Below, piece by piece: positions 1 to 7,313 of a stretch of 64,000 bases of DNA. The stretch's first letter is position 1; each line of letters starts with the position of its first letter. The notes under the pieces are model-generated. The model was not told the DNA's origin. It saw only the letters and a list, made by a program, of their open reading frames with translations, and ran no database searches. Source of the DNA: an uncultured bacterium. Lineage in GTDB: Bacteria > Bacteroidota > Bacteroidia > Bacteroidales > Bacteroidaceae. The position numbers and the translations under genes were made by a program. The stretch is from positions 1 through 64,000 of the forward strand of contig CAJMQU010000018.1 in assembly GCA_905215555.1 (NCBI GenBank), read 5' to 3'.

Positions 1-45
1 AATTAAAAAAAGCAAATAAGAAAAATTATTCATCTTTTTATTCCA

Positions 46-212
46 AACGCCACACTTAAACGTCCGGAATGCCACATCTGAACACTCGGAATGCCACACT
101 TCAGACATTTCCAAGTGTGGCATTCCGGCTGTTCAAGTGTGGCATTCCGAGTGTTCAAGTGTGGCATTCCGAGTGTTCAAGTGTGGCATTCCGAGTGTTT
201 AGGTGTGGCATT
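46..212. repeat. 22-bp inverted-then-direct tandem array (array 1)
   Basis: Three reverse units with core AATGCCACAC (starting 46, 68, 90) are followed by five forward units with core GTGTGGCATT (starting 115, 137, 159, 181, 203). All are spaced exactly 22 bp within each orientation. The innermost pair forms a perfect 15-bp stem (87-101 with 113-127) around an 11-nt loop. The spacer between forward cores is mostly CGAGTGTTCAA. The array lies about 20 bp beyond the stop codon of fucP. The same architecture recurs at 25754-25942. Function unknown. Confidence 0.9.
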
Positions 213-231
213 TCAAACCACCAAGCGGTAG

Positions 232-1554
232 TTACAATCTTTTTTTCTCCCTGCAATACGACCGATGTCCATAAATCACAATCACCACAAAGCAGATGAA
301 CGGAAGGATGAATGAAAGGTTTACGGCAGGCATTCCCAGCAATGTCTGGCAATCGATGATGCTCGCCTGAAGCGGGGGCAATACCGAACCTCCCAAAATA
401 GCCATAATCAGTCCTGCAGCGCCGAACTTGGCATCATCACCCAATCCCTGCAAAGCGATACCGTAAATCGTGGGGAACATCAGAGACATACAAGCAGATA
501 CTCCCACCAGGCAATACATTCCCCAGACATTCTGGAAACCGATTACTCCGACAGTAAAGAAACAGGCAGCAATGGCCAACACTTTCAGTAACAGCCCCGG
601 ACTGAGGTATCGCAAAATGAATGTACAGATGAAGCGGCTGGCACAGAAGATAATCATGGCAATGATATTATACTGCTGCGAGAGGACTTCCGCCGCCTTT
701 TCTTCCATACCTTGAGACATGAACAAGCGTGTGCCATACTGGATAACGAATGTCCAGCACATGATCTGTGCCCCTACATAAAAGAACTGTGCAATTACTC
801 CTTCACGATAATGGTGTATCATAAATATCCGCTTCAACGTAGGCAGGAAGTTGATGCCATGAGATTGGTCGCCATTCTTCGGCATCTTCATCATGCGGAT
901 CACTATCAGCATGATCAGAATCACAAGTCCGATGATGAGATAAGGAGCTATCAATACCGCCAGATCCGAATCGCGCACAGCAGCAAATTCCGTATCCGAA
1001 AGTCGGCTGCGTTCCACCGTATCCATCGGATTGAGGCGGTTCTGGATGAAATTCATCGCCACATACATACCCAGCAACGAGCCCATCGGATTGAAAGACT
1101 GCGCCAGGTTCAGCCGACGGGTGGATGTGGCCTCATCGCCCATAGAGAGAATATAAGGATTACAACTCGTCTCCAGGAATGATAAACCGCACGTCAGTAT
1201 GAAATAGGCGATAAGAAAAGGATAATAGTTTCCCGTCAACATAGCGGGATAGAACAGGAATGCACCTATGGCATACAGCCCCAATCCCAGCAACACACCC
1301 GCCTTATAGGAATACCTGCGGATAAAAATGGCTGCCGGAAATGCCATAGCGAAGTATCCGCCATAGAAAGCCACCTGCACCAATGCCCCGTCGGTGACAC
1401 TCATACGGAAGATTTTGGAGAAAGCTTTCACCATCGGGTTGGTGATATCGTTGGCAAAGCCCCATAAGGCGAAGCAACTGGTGACAAGTATGAACGGAAT
1501 GAGATAACTTACTCCGTCTTTGCTGATAATACTGGAGTTCTTGGTGTTGTTCAT
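232..1554 (-). CDS. fucP: L-fucose:H+ symporter (MFS, FucP family)
   Basis: Inner-membrane permease of 440 residues, the usual FucP length, with about twelve hydrophobic segments. It should import L-fucose with a proton. The family signature FALWGFAN lies at residues 28-35, and FLETSCNPY at about 126-134 carries the Glu (E128) that matches the proton-linked Glu135 of E. coli FucP. The position matching E. coli Asp46 appears to be Asn39, with Asp36 nearby, so the second acidic site may be shifted. It is the last gene of the minus-strand fucose operon, 22 bp after the mutarotase gene. Family membership is clear. Fucose rather than another sugar is inferred from the operon. Confidence 0.93.
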   Translation of the reverse strand: MNNTKNSSIISKDGVSYLIPFILVTSCFALWGFANDITNPMVKAFSKIFRMSVTDGALVQVAFYGGYFAMAFPAAIFIRRYSYKAGVLLGLGLYAIGAFLFYPAMLTGNYYPFLIAYFILTCGLSFLETSCNPYILSMGDEATSTRRLNLAQSFNPMGSLLGMYVAMNFIQNRLNPMDTVERSRLSDTEFAAVRDSDLAVLIAPYLIIGLVILIMLIVIRMMKMPKNGDQSHGINFLPTLKRIFMIHHYREGVIAQFFYVGAQIMCWTFVIQYGTRLFMSQGMEEKAAEVLSQQYNIIAMIIFCASRFICTFILRYLSPGLLLKVLAIAACFFTVGVIGFQNVWGMYCLVGVSACMSLMFPTIYGIALQGLGDDAKFGAAGLIMAILGGSVLPPLQASIIDCQTLLGMPAVNLSFILPFICFVVIVIYGHRSYCREKKRL

Positions 1555-1576
1555 GGTATTTTCTGTCTTTTGTCAA

Positions 1577-1966
1577 TTAGTCATATAAGTGGAAAATTCG
1601 CTCCATCGGCTGCCATTTTTCGGCGGCTGTGGAACCGGGTTTCACAAGCTGGAAGATGGCCATATAGTCTTCCCACTCCTGTTGCCGCGGCAGGGAAGCA
1701 AGGCGTTCCATCGACGCATCCCAGTCGAAGCCCACAGGCACCTCGACAATCATGAACAGGCGGGTGCCTAACAGGTAGATTTCCATTTCCAGAATGCCGG
1801 CTTCACGAATGCCGGCGGGTATCTCAGGCCAGATAGCCGTCCGGCTGTGACGTCGACGATATTCGGCTATCAGTTCCGGATCGTCACGAAGTTCCAGCGT
1901 CCGGCAGATGCGCTCCACAGGTTGATGGTGCTCTTTGGCAGGGTAACGTTTGATTGATGTGTCCAT
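1577..1966 (-). CDS. fucX: L-rhamnose mutarotase (RhaM) family protein, likely fucose mutarotase
   Basis: A 129-residue protein of the RhaM family, which interconverts the alpha and beta anomers of 6-deoxy sugars. Family hallmarks are EYRRRHSRTAIWPEI, an AGI..MEIYL strand and the C-terminal segment EKWQPMERIFHL. I chose the start at 1966 (MDTSIKRYP). A longer in-frame reading to 2047 begins with a hydrophobic stretch encoded by the hairpin between this gene and fucK, and has no family support. It sits between fucK and fucP, the position called X in fucRIAKXP operons. A role on fucose is inferred from that position. The protein is slightly longer than E. coli RhaM. Confidence 0.85.
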   Translation of the reverse strand: MDTSIKRYPAKEHHQPVERICRTLELRDDPELIAEYRRRHSRTAIWPEIPAGIREAGILEMEIYLLGTRLFMIVEVPVGFDWDASMERLASLPRQQEWEDYMAIFQLVKPGSTAAEKWQPMERIFHLYD

Positions 1967-2016
1967 AGTTATTTTATTAAAACGCAAATAAACGCAATTT
2001 AAATGAAGAACTTTCC

Positions 2017-2056
2017 AAATGAAGAATGAAAAAAAATGAATTTTCATTCCTCATTT
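2017..2056 (-). repeat. intercistronic hairpin overlapping the fucK stop codon
   Basis: A near-perfect 16-bp stem (2017-2032 with 2041-2056, one G-U or mismatch) around an 8-nt loop. On the minus strand its first arm encodes the last codons (LNEE) and the TGA of fucK. It could stabilise or attenuate the message between fucK and the mutarotase gene. Confidence 0.7.
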
Positions 2057-3465
2057 AGCCTGGCCTGCACCAGAATATTCCCGATAGCAGTCGCTTCCAC
2101 AGGTCCCGCAATGACGGGAATGCCCAGTGCATCGGCAGTCAGACGGTTCAGCAGCGCATTGCGACAACCGCCGCCGATGACGTTCAGTTGTTCTATCGGA
2201 GAGGGAAGCAGGCGGTTCAGTTGCTCAATGCCCCGTTTATAACGTTGGGCAAGCGATTGAAGTACGCAACGCACGTATTCGCCCGAAGTGGCAGGAACGG
2301 GTAACTGATGTTCACGGCAGTAATCGGCTATGGCAGCTTCCATGTCCGCCGGATTTTGGAATGCTTTATCGTCCACATCAATGACGGAAGAAATATCCGC
2401 GCTTTCAGCAGCGGAAAGCAATACCTCATAACCACACTCCTCGCCTCGCTCTGTCCACTGTGCCATGAGACGCTGAAGTATCCACAGGCCGGTGATATTC
2501 TGGAGAAAGCGGATCTTTCCCCCTATTCCACCCTCGTTGGTAAAACCGCATATTCTGGCTTCCTCCGTGAGGATGGGCTCGTCCAGCTCCACGCCCAGCA
2601 AAGACCAGGTTCCCGAACTGAGAAATGCACAACGCGACTTATCCACCTGCGTCTCAGGAATGGCAAAAACAGCGCTTGCCGTATCGTGAGAGCCGACAGC
2701 AATTACATCTACCCCTTCCGTTAGACCAATCTCTTCGGCAATCTCCGGTTTCAGCCTGCCACGCACAGTGCCCGGCATCACAATATCACCAAAGAGATGT
2801 TCCGGTACTCCCAAACGACGTATTAGTTCCCGGTTCCAGGTACGGCTGCGGGCATCAAGCAATTCGGAAGTAGAAGCGATGCAATATTCATTGTTTGCCA
2901 CACCAGTCAGGAAGAAGCTGAAAAGATCGGGCATGAACAGAAGGCGGTCTGCCACTTCCAGCTGCACATCATCACTCTTCTTCATGCTGTAGAGCTGAAA
3001 GAGCGTATTGATAGACATCACCTGTATCCCCACTTCAGAATAATGACGGGAAAGGCTACCCCCTGGATGTTTTCCGAAAGTGTCAGCACCGGATGCGTCC
3101 GTACAAGAAAGATCCGTCTCTAACGTATCAAAGAATTCTTCCGGCAAACCGTCCGTTCGCGAATCGCGGTAGCAAACAGGATTTCCCAGCAAATTTCCGT
3201 TACGGTCTATCAAGGCAAAATCCACTCCCCAGGTGTCAATACCGATACTTCTGATATGATACCCTTTGCGTACGGCCAGCCGAAGCCCGTTCTTCATCTC
3301 GTCGAACAAAGCAAGAAAATCCCAATACACATGGTTACCGATCCGCACCTGGCGGTTTGGGAAACGGTACACCTCTTCCAGTTTCAGCGTGCCCTGGCAG
3401 ATGGAACCGGCCATCACACGACCGCTTCCACCTCCAAAATCTACAGCCAGATAGGTATTCGTCAT
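2044..3465 (-). CDS. fucK: L-fuculokinase / rhamnulokinase (FGGY family)
   Basis: A 473-residue FGGY carbohydrate kinase, expected to phosphorylate L-fuculose to L-fuculose 1-phosphate. The N-terminal phosphate loop DFGGGSGR is at residues 9-16. DTWGVDFAL (about 76-84) and VGSHDTASAV are the FGGY substrate and catalytic motifs, and GGGCRNALLNRLTADA is the C-terminal nucleotide motif. By sequence it resembles RhaB rather than E. coli FucK, as is usual in Bacteroides fucose operons. An insertion of about 25 residues follows SRTDGLPEEF, before QVMSINTLFQLY, compared with RhaB. The start overlaps the fucA stop by 4 bp (ATGA), which suggests translational coupling. Confidence 0.88.
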   Translation of the reverse strand: MTNTYLAVDFGGGSGRVMAGSICQGTLKLEEVYRFPNRQVRIGNHVYWDFLALFDEMKNGLRLAVRKGYHIRSIGIDTWGVDFALIDRNGNLLGNPVCYRDSRTDGLPEEFFDTLETDLSCTDASGADTFGKHPGGSLSRHYSEVGIQVMSINTLFQLYSMKKSDDVQLEVADRLLFMPDLFSFFLTGVANNEYCIASTSELLDARSRTWNRELIRRLGVPEHLFGDIVMPGTVRGRLKPEIAEEIGLTEGVDVIAVGSHDTASAVFAIPETQVDKSRCAFLSSGTWSLLGVELDEPILTEEARICGFTNEGGIGGKIRFLQNITGLWILQRLMAQWTERGEECGYEVLLSAAESADISSVIDVDDKAFQNPADMEAAIADYCREHQLPVPATSGEYVRCVLQSLAQRYKRGIEQLNRLLPSPIEQLNVIGGGCRNALLNRLTADALGIPVIAGPVEATAIGNILVQARLNEE

Positions 3466-4100
3466 TTGGTCTTCTTCCCTAAGATGTACGTCTCAAGGTC
3501 ATCTATCTCTTCGGGAGTAAGCACCGTGTAATCGCCTCCGGACTGGATAATGATGCGGCACGCCATCTCAAAAAACATGGCACGCTCAAAAGCCTGGTCA
3601 AAATCCTTTCCGCACACCACTTGTCCGTGCTTCAGCAACAAGACGGAATTATGGTCTTTCAAAGCATCAACCACTCCCTGCGCCAGTTCCTTCGAGCCGG
3701 GACGGAAATAAGGCACCACAGGTATTTCACTTCCCACGTGGCAAGGCACTTCTGCCGTCACATTAAAGTTCGTGGGACGGTTTTTCATACAGGCCACAGC
3801 CGTAGCATAATGAGACTGGAAATGCAAGACTACATTCACATCGGGACGCTCACGCAGTACGCCAAGGTGAAAACCGCTCTCCATGGAAGGCTTCACCCCA
3901 TTCAGCACTTCACCGGTGGAAAGGCGGCAAACGGCCACTTTCTCTTTCGGAAGAGAAGGCACCCATGAGCCAGTGCCCGAAAGCAAGACTTCGTCATCAA
4001 TGCGCCAGGAAATGTTACCGCTACTGCAAATTGTCAATCCGGCATCTCCTACCCGATGTGCCTGGGCGATGAATTGTTCTATCTGTTCATTCGTTATCAT
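3462..4100 (-). CDS. fucA: L-fuculose-1-phosphate aldolase (class II aldolase family)
   Basis: A 212-residue class II aldolase, expected to split L-fuculose 1-phosphate into dihydroxyacetone phosphate and L-lactaldehyde. SSGNISWR (27-34) is the phosphate-binding loop, and the catalytic Glu is E74. Zinc ligands H93 and H158 are present, but the usual HxH pair reads HFQSH here, so the second ligand position is Gln95 with a His at 97. The start is placed at 4100 (MITNEQIEQF). An extension to 4310 would run through a perfect 17-bp hairpin and has no family support. It follows fucI after a 100-bp gap and overlaps fucK by 4 bp. Confidence 0.88.
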   Translation of the reverse strand: MITNEQIEQFIAQAHRVGDAGLTICSSGNISWRIDDEVLLSGTGSWVPSLPKEKVAVCRLSTGEVLNGVKPSMESGFHLGVLRERPDVNVVLHFQSHYATAVACMKNRPTNFNVTAEVPCHVGSEIPVVPYFRPGSKELAQGVVDALKDHNSVLLLKHGQVVCGKDFDQAFERAMFFEMACRIIIQSGGDYTVLTPEEIDDLETYILGKKTK

Positions 4101-4151
4101 ATTTTTTCTATTTGTCAAGCAATTAATAATTAGCATTTTTTTAAAACGACA

Positions 4152-4196
4152 GTATCTCAATTCCTCTCCTCTGCCGGAAGAGAGGAATTGAGATAC
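4152..4196 (-). repeat. perfect 17-bp hairpin between fucI and fucA
   Basis: Positions 4152-4168 pair without mismatch with 4180-4196 around an 11-nt loop. On the minus strand the stem ends about 50 bp before the fucA start and is followed by a weak run of T. It may act as a leaky terminator or 3' stabiliser, giving fucI more product than the downstream genes. Confidence 0.8.
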
Positions 4197-4200
4197 CGGC

Positions 4201-5973
4201 TTATTTATAGATAGGTCCGTACGTTGTGCAAGCGCGATAATCGGCCCCTTCCTTATCCATGCCGAACGCATTCCATGCGGCCGGACGGAAAATCTTCTTC
4301 TCATCCACATTGTGCATGCAAACCGGAATACGGAGCATCGAAGCCAACGTAATCAAATCCTGGCCGATGTGTCCGTAGCTGATGGCACCGTGGTTAGCTC
4401 CCCAGTTGTTCATCACCGAATATACGTCTTCGAATGCCGGTTTGTCGCACAGACGGGGCACAAACCAAGTGGTAGGCCAGGTACGGTCTGTACGTTCGTC
4501 GAGCAATTTGTGAATTTCCGGATCAATTTCCACCGTCCATCCTTCTGCAATCTGGAGCACGGGGCCAAGGCCTTTCACAAGATTCAAACGGCTCATCGTC
4601 ACAGGCATGCCCCCCTTAGACAGGAAGTTGGAAGAGAAACCGCCGCCACGGAAATAATCACGATTGGCCGGATACCAGGTAGTTGCTTCCAGACATTTCT
4701 CCACCTCGGCTTCCGAGATTTCCCAATGAGGTTTCATGGCAGGCTCGCCTTGTGCATTTGTTTGCTGACCTGTGCCGTCCAAAGTAGTGGCACCGGAGTT
4801 AATCAAATGAATGATGCCATTGGCAGCCATACCGGTAAGTTCCTTACCCGTAACGCGCTTCACTGCTTCGGGGCTCCAATACGTACGCACATCCGAGAAG
4901 ATTTGAGCACGATTCGTCAGCAAATGGCCGAAAAGCATAGCCACGCCATTGCAAGCATCGTTTTCAGTAGCCACTACATAAGCCTCACGGATACCGTTCC
5001 AGTCGAATGAAGTGTTGAGCAAAGCTTCGGAATAATCACCATTCGGATAGAAATCCGTCCATTGGCGCTGTCCCTGGAAACCGGCGGCAATGGCATTATG
5101 ACCGAGTGCTTCTTCCTTGAAACCCATCTCACGCAGTTTCGGATTACCTTGTATCAGGTCGCGCATGATAATGGTCATCTTCACAATGAATTCCCAGTCT
5201 TCATCTTTCTGTTCGCGGGTCTTGGCCTTAGCGGGAAGATTGAAATCCTTGCCTTCATTCTTCTTGCAATTCTTCTCTGTCCATGCCATTGCTTTAGCAA
5301 ATTCTTCCTGATCATAGATGCCTTCGGTCATGCGGCGGATGATTTCCGTCAGATCAACAGACTCGCAGCGGATACCCAGATATTCCTGGAAGAAATCGGG
5401 ATTGACGATAGAGCCTGCGATTCCCATGGAAACACTACCCATTGACAAGTAAGATTTTCCTCTCATAGTTGCCACAGCCTGTGCGGCACGGGCAAAACGC
5501 AAAAGTTTCTCGGCCACATCGGCAGGGATAGAGTTATCATCCAGATCCTGCACATCGCGGCCATAGATGCCGAATGCGGGCAAACCTTTCTGTGCATGTC
5601 CTGCCAATACGGCTGCCAGATACACCGCTCCCGGACGTTCTGTACCGTTAAAGCCCCAGACGGCTTTCGGATAATACGGATTCATATCCATCGTCTCGGC
5701 ACCATAGCACCAGCAGGAAGTCACCGTAATGGTGGAACCCACCCCTTCGCGCTCAAACTTCTCGGCACAAGCCGCACTTTCCGCTACGCGTCCGATGGTG
5801 CTATCTGCAATCACACATTCCACGGGACTTCCGTCACCGTTCCTCAGGTTGGCGGTAATCAATTCGGCTACTGCCTTTGCCAGATTCATGGTCTTTTCTT
5901 CAAGACTCTCGCGCACGCCTCCCTGGCGGCCGTCGATGGTGGGACGAATCCCAATTTTCGGATACTTTTTCAT
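4201..5973 (-). CDS. fucI: L-fucose isomerase
   Basis: A 590-residue cytoplasmic ketol isomerase, the same length as E. coli FucI, converting L-fucose to L-fuculose with a manganese cofactor. It opens with MKKYPKIGIRPTIDGRQGGVRESLE, typical of the family's N-terminal domain. The active-site stretch VVATENDACNGVAMLFGHLL supplies the acidic metal ligands, and SYGHIGQDLITLASMLRIPV near the C-terminus carries the catalytic His. It is the first enzyme gene after fucR. A candidate FucR operator lies about 36 bp upstream of its start, and an intrinsic terminator separates it from fucR, so it probably has its own promoter. Confidence 0.97.
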   Translation of the reverse strand: MKKYPKIGIRPTIDGRQGGVRESLEEKTMNLAKAVAELITANLRNGDGSPVECVIADSTIGRVAESAACAEKFEREGVGSTITVTSCWCYGAETMDMNPYYPKAVWGFNGTERPGAVYLAAVLAGHAQKGLPAFGIYGRDVQDLDDNSIPADVAEKLLRFARAAQAVATMRGKSYLSMGSVSMGIAGSIVNPDFFQEYLGIRCESVDLTEIIRRMTEGIYDQEEFAKAMAWTEKNCKKNEGKDFNLPAKAKTREQKDEDWEFIVKMTIIMRDLIQGNPKLREMGFKEEALGHNAIAAGFQGQRQWTDFYPNGDYSEALLNTSFDWNGIREAYVVATENDACNGVAMLFGHLLTNRAQIFSDVRTYWSPEAVKRVTGKELTGMAANGIIHLINSGATTLDGTGQQTNAQGEPAMKPHWEISEAEVEKCLEATTWYPANRDYFRGGGFSSNFLSKGGMPVTMSRLNLVKGLGPVLQIAEGWTVEIDPEIHKLLDERTDRTWPTTWFVPRLCDKPAFEDVYSVMNNWGANHGAISYGHIGQDLITLASMLRIPVCMHNVDEKKIFRPAAWNAFGMDKEGADYRACTTYGPIYK

Positions 5974-6008
5974 ACGTTTATTTTATTGGGTTAATAATAC
6001 TTCATCTA

Positions 6009-6023
6009 TGCTGAACTGTGCTG
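6009..6023 (-). promoter_or_regulatory. candidate FucR operator upstream of fucI
   Basis: The 15-mer TGCTGAACTGTGCTG (plus strand) occurs here and again at 7070-7084 upstream of fucR, at similar distances from the two start codons. It contains two copies of TGCTG 10 bp apart. Autoregulation and operon control by the GntR-type FucR would explain exactly this pair. Confidence 0.7.
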
Positions 6024-6035
6024 AAATCACTTCAT

Positions 6036-6056
6036 AAAAAAGGCTATAAAGAGCCT
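6036..6056 (-). terminator. intrinsic terminator overlapping the fucR stop codon
   Basis: On the minus strand AGGCT-CTTTAT-AGCCT is followed by TTTTTT. The stem contains the last codons and the TAG of fucR, so coding sequence and terminator overlap. Confidence 0.7.
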
Positions 6057-7024
6057 CTTAAATGAATTTTTGTCGGCAGATAAACCTGCACGGGTTTGCC
6101 CGTCAGTATAAAATCGGCCGTCATGCTGCCCATCTCTTTCCAGTCTACGCTCATGGCTGTAATGCCTTTGTCAATCACTTCGTAGGCAGGAGTATCGTTG
6201 TAGGCTATCAGGCCAAAGTCCGCCCCACACGTCAGCCCTGCGGCACGGCTTCTCTTCACAATCTCCACCACATCCACCTGCCGGATAGCAATGTATACTT
6301 CTCCGGCGTGCACCTCCTGTTCGTCCATCGTCTCTATGACAGCGTAATCCAGATGATTATCGGTACAATACTTCTTGAAATAGTCGCACGTCTCTTTGGG
6401 ATGCTTGCTCTCTTTCGGCAGGAAAAGAACAAGCCGGTGATAGCGCTGCAACCTGTCGGACAATTGCGACATTGCCTCATAGAAAGCCTCGCCAAAGTCC
6501 TGGCAGATGTAGGAATACTCCCGCTTGTCGAACCGTCCGAAATCGAGCAACAACAGACGGGAAGCATCTATCTTATAGAGATATGGAGAGAATTTTTCAT
6601 TGTCGAAGTTCATCACAACATACTTATTATACCGTCCGATGGAATCGCGAAGCAGGGCGTTGAACAATGATTCATTGTACTGATGGAACCAAAGATCCAC
6701 TTTATACTGCGCGGAAAGGCGGCGGACAAAGCTGTTATAAAGCGTATCCTTGAAAGGGGAATATTCATCGAGCAGAAATAGGATATTCTTCTGGCGATTG
6801 ACCACATAATAACCTTTACCGGGTGTGGAGTCTATGATTCCCCGCTCTTTCAAGTCGATGAATGCCTTGAACACCGTGTCGCGAGAAACTTTATAATCAT
6901 GGCTCAACTGATTGATGGAAGGCAGGGCGGTGTCCATCTTGTAGCGCCCCATAGAGATGTCCTGGCTGATGAGGTCGGCCAGTTGTTTTACCTTCGTTGT
7001 CTGTTGAGTGAAAATTGTTTTCAT
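6044..7024 (-). CDS. fucR: GntR-family transcriptional regulator of fucose use
   Basis: A 326-residue regulator with an N-terminal GntR winged helix (about 1-75; the recognition segment includes LPSINQLSHDYKVSRDTVFKAF and GIIDSTPGKGYYV) and a C-terminal periplasmic-binding-like sugar sensor of the LacI type (about 78-326). In B. thetaiotaomicron the equivalent protein represses the fucose operon and is relieved by L-fucose. The same behaviour is inferred here from gene order and from the shared operator-like 15-mer in front of fucR and fucI. It is the most upstream gene of the minus-strand fucose cluster. Confidence 0.9.
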   Translation of the reverse strand: MKTIFTQQTTKVKQLADLISQDISMGRYKMDTALPSINQLSHDYKVSRDTVFKAFIDLKERGIIDSTPGKGYYVVNRQKNILFLLDEYSPFKDTLYNSFVRRLSAQYKVDLWFHQYNESLFNALLRDSIGRYNKYVVMNFDNEKFSPYLYKIDASRLLLLDFGRFDKREYSYICQDFGEAFYEAMSQLSDRLQRYHRLVLFLPKESKHPKETCDYFKKYCTDNHLDYAVIETMDEQEVHAGEVYIAIRQVDVVEIVKRSRAAGLTCGADFGLIAYNDTPAYEVIDKGITAMSVDWKEMGSMTADFILTGKPVQVYLPTKIHLRGSL

Positions 7025-7069
7025 ACTGATACAGGTTTAATCAAGGATTAAGAACAGCAAAGCAAACTG

Positions 7070-7084
7070 TGCTGAACTGTGCTG
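7070..7084 (-). promoter_or_regulatory. candidate FucR operator upstream of fucR
   Basis: Exact second copy of TGCTGAACTGTGCTG. It lies just downstream of a promoter-like box (7088-7095), over the expected transcription start, where a bound repressor would block initiation. An extra ACTG precedes it, giving a third half-repeat. Confidence 0.7.
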
Positions 7085-7087
7085 GCG

Positions 7088-7095
7088 CAAAGTAA
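7088..7095 (-). promoter_or_regulatory. candidate -7 box of fucR
   Basis: Minus strand TTACTTTG, one base from the Bacteroides -7 consensus TAnnTTTG. It lies about 64 bp upstream of the fucR start. No convincing TTTG -33 box is visible. Confidence 0.4.
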
Positions 7096-7150
7096 GGTTA
7101 TTAATTTGAGATCAGGAAGAAAGAGGTATATGTTTTGCAACATACAAAAT

Positions 7151-7200
7151 AAAAAAGACTCCGTTGCACATCTTCCTGATAATGCAATGGAGTCTCTTCT
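7151..7200 (-). terminator. terminator of the glmS-purF-carA-carB set
   Basis: A 13-bp stem (7156-7168 with 7183-7195, one imperfect pair) around a 14-nt loop. On the minus strand it is followed by TTTTTTATTTT. It lies about 115 bp beyond the carB stop. The remaining 7201-7313 holds a weak inverted GACATTTCATG repeat and no gene. Confidence 0.8.
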
Positions 7201-7313
7201 AGCACTTATCGAAGAGGACATTTCATGCTGAATTTGATTTCTTGCCGCATGCTTACTACAAAGCATTGAAATATAAACAACCAGCAGTCATGAAATGAGG
7301 ATGTGTCCAAAGC

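Noticed and set aside
46..212. Open reading frames through the 22-bp arrays (also 25777-26115)
   Set aside because: A 22-bp unit without stop codons stays open in all three frames and gives repetitive Cys/Trp/His-rich text. There is no start signal or family support, and the inverted units and hairpin explain the sequence better.
4101..4310. N-terminal extension of fucA by 70 codons
   Set aside because: It runs through a perfect hairpin and into fucI coding sequence; class II aldolases begin close to the MITNEQIEQF start.
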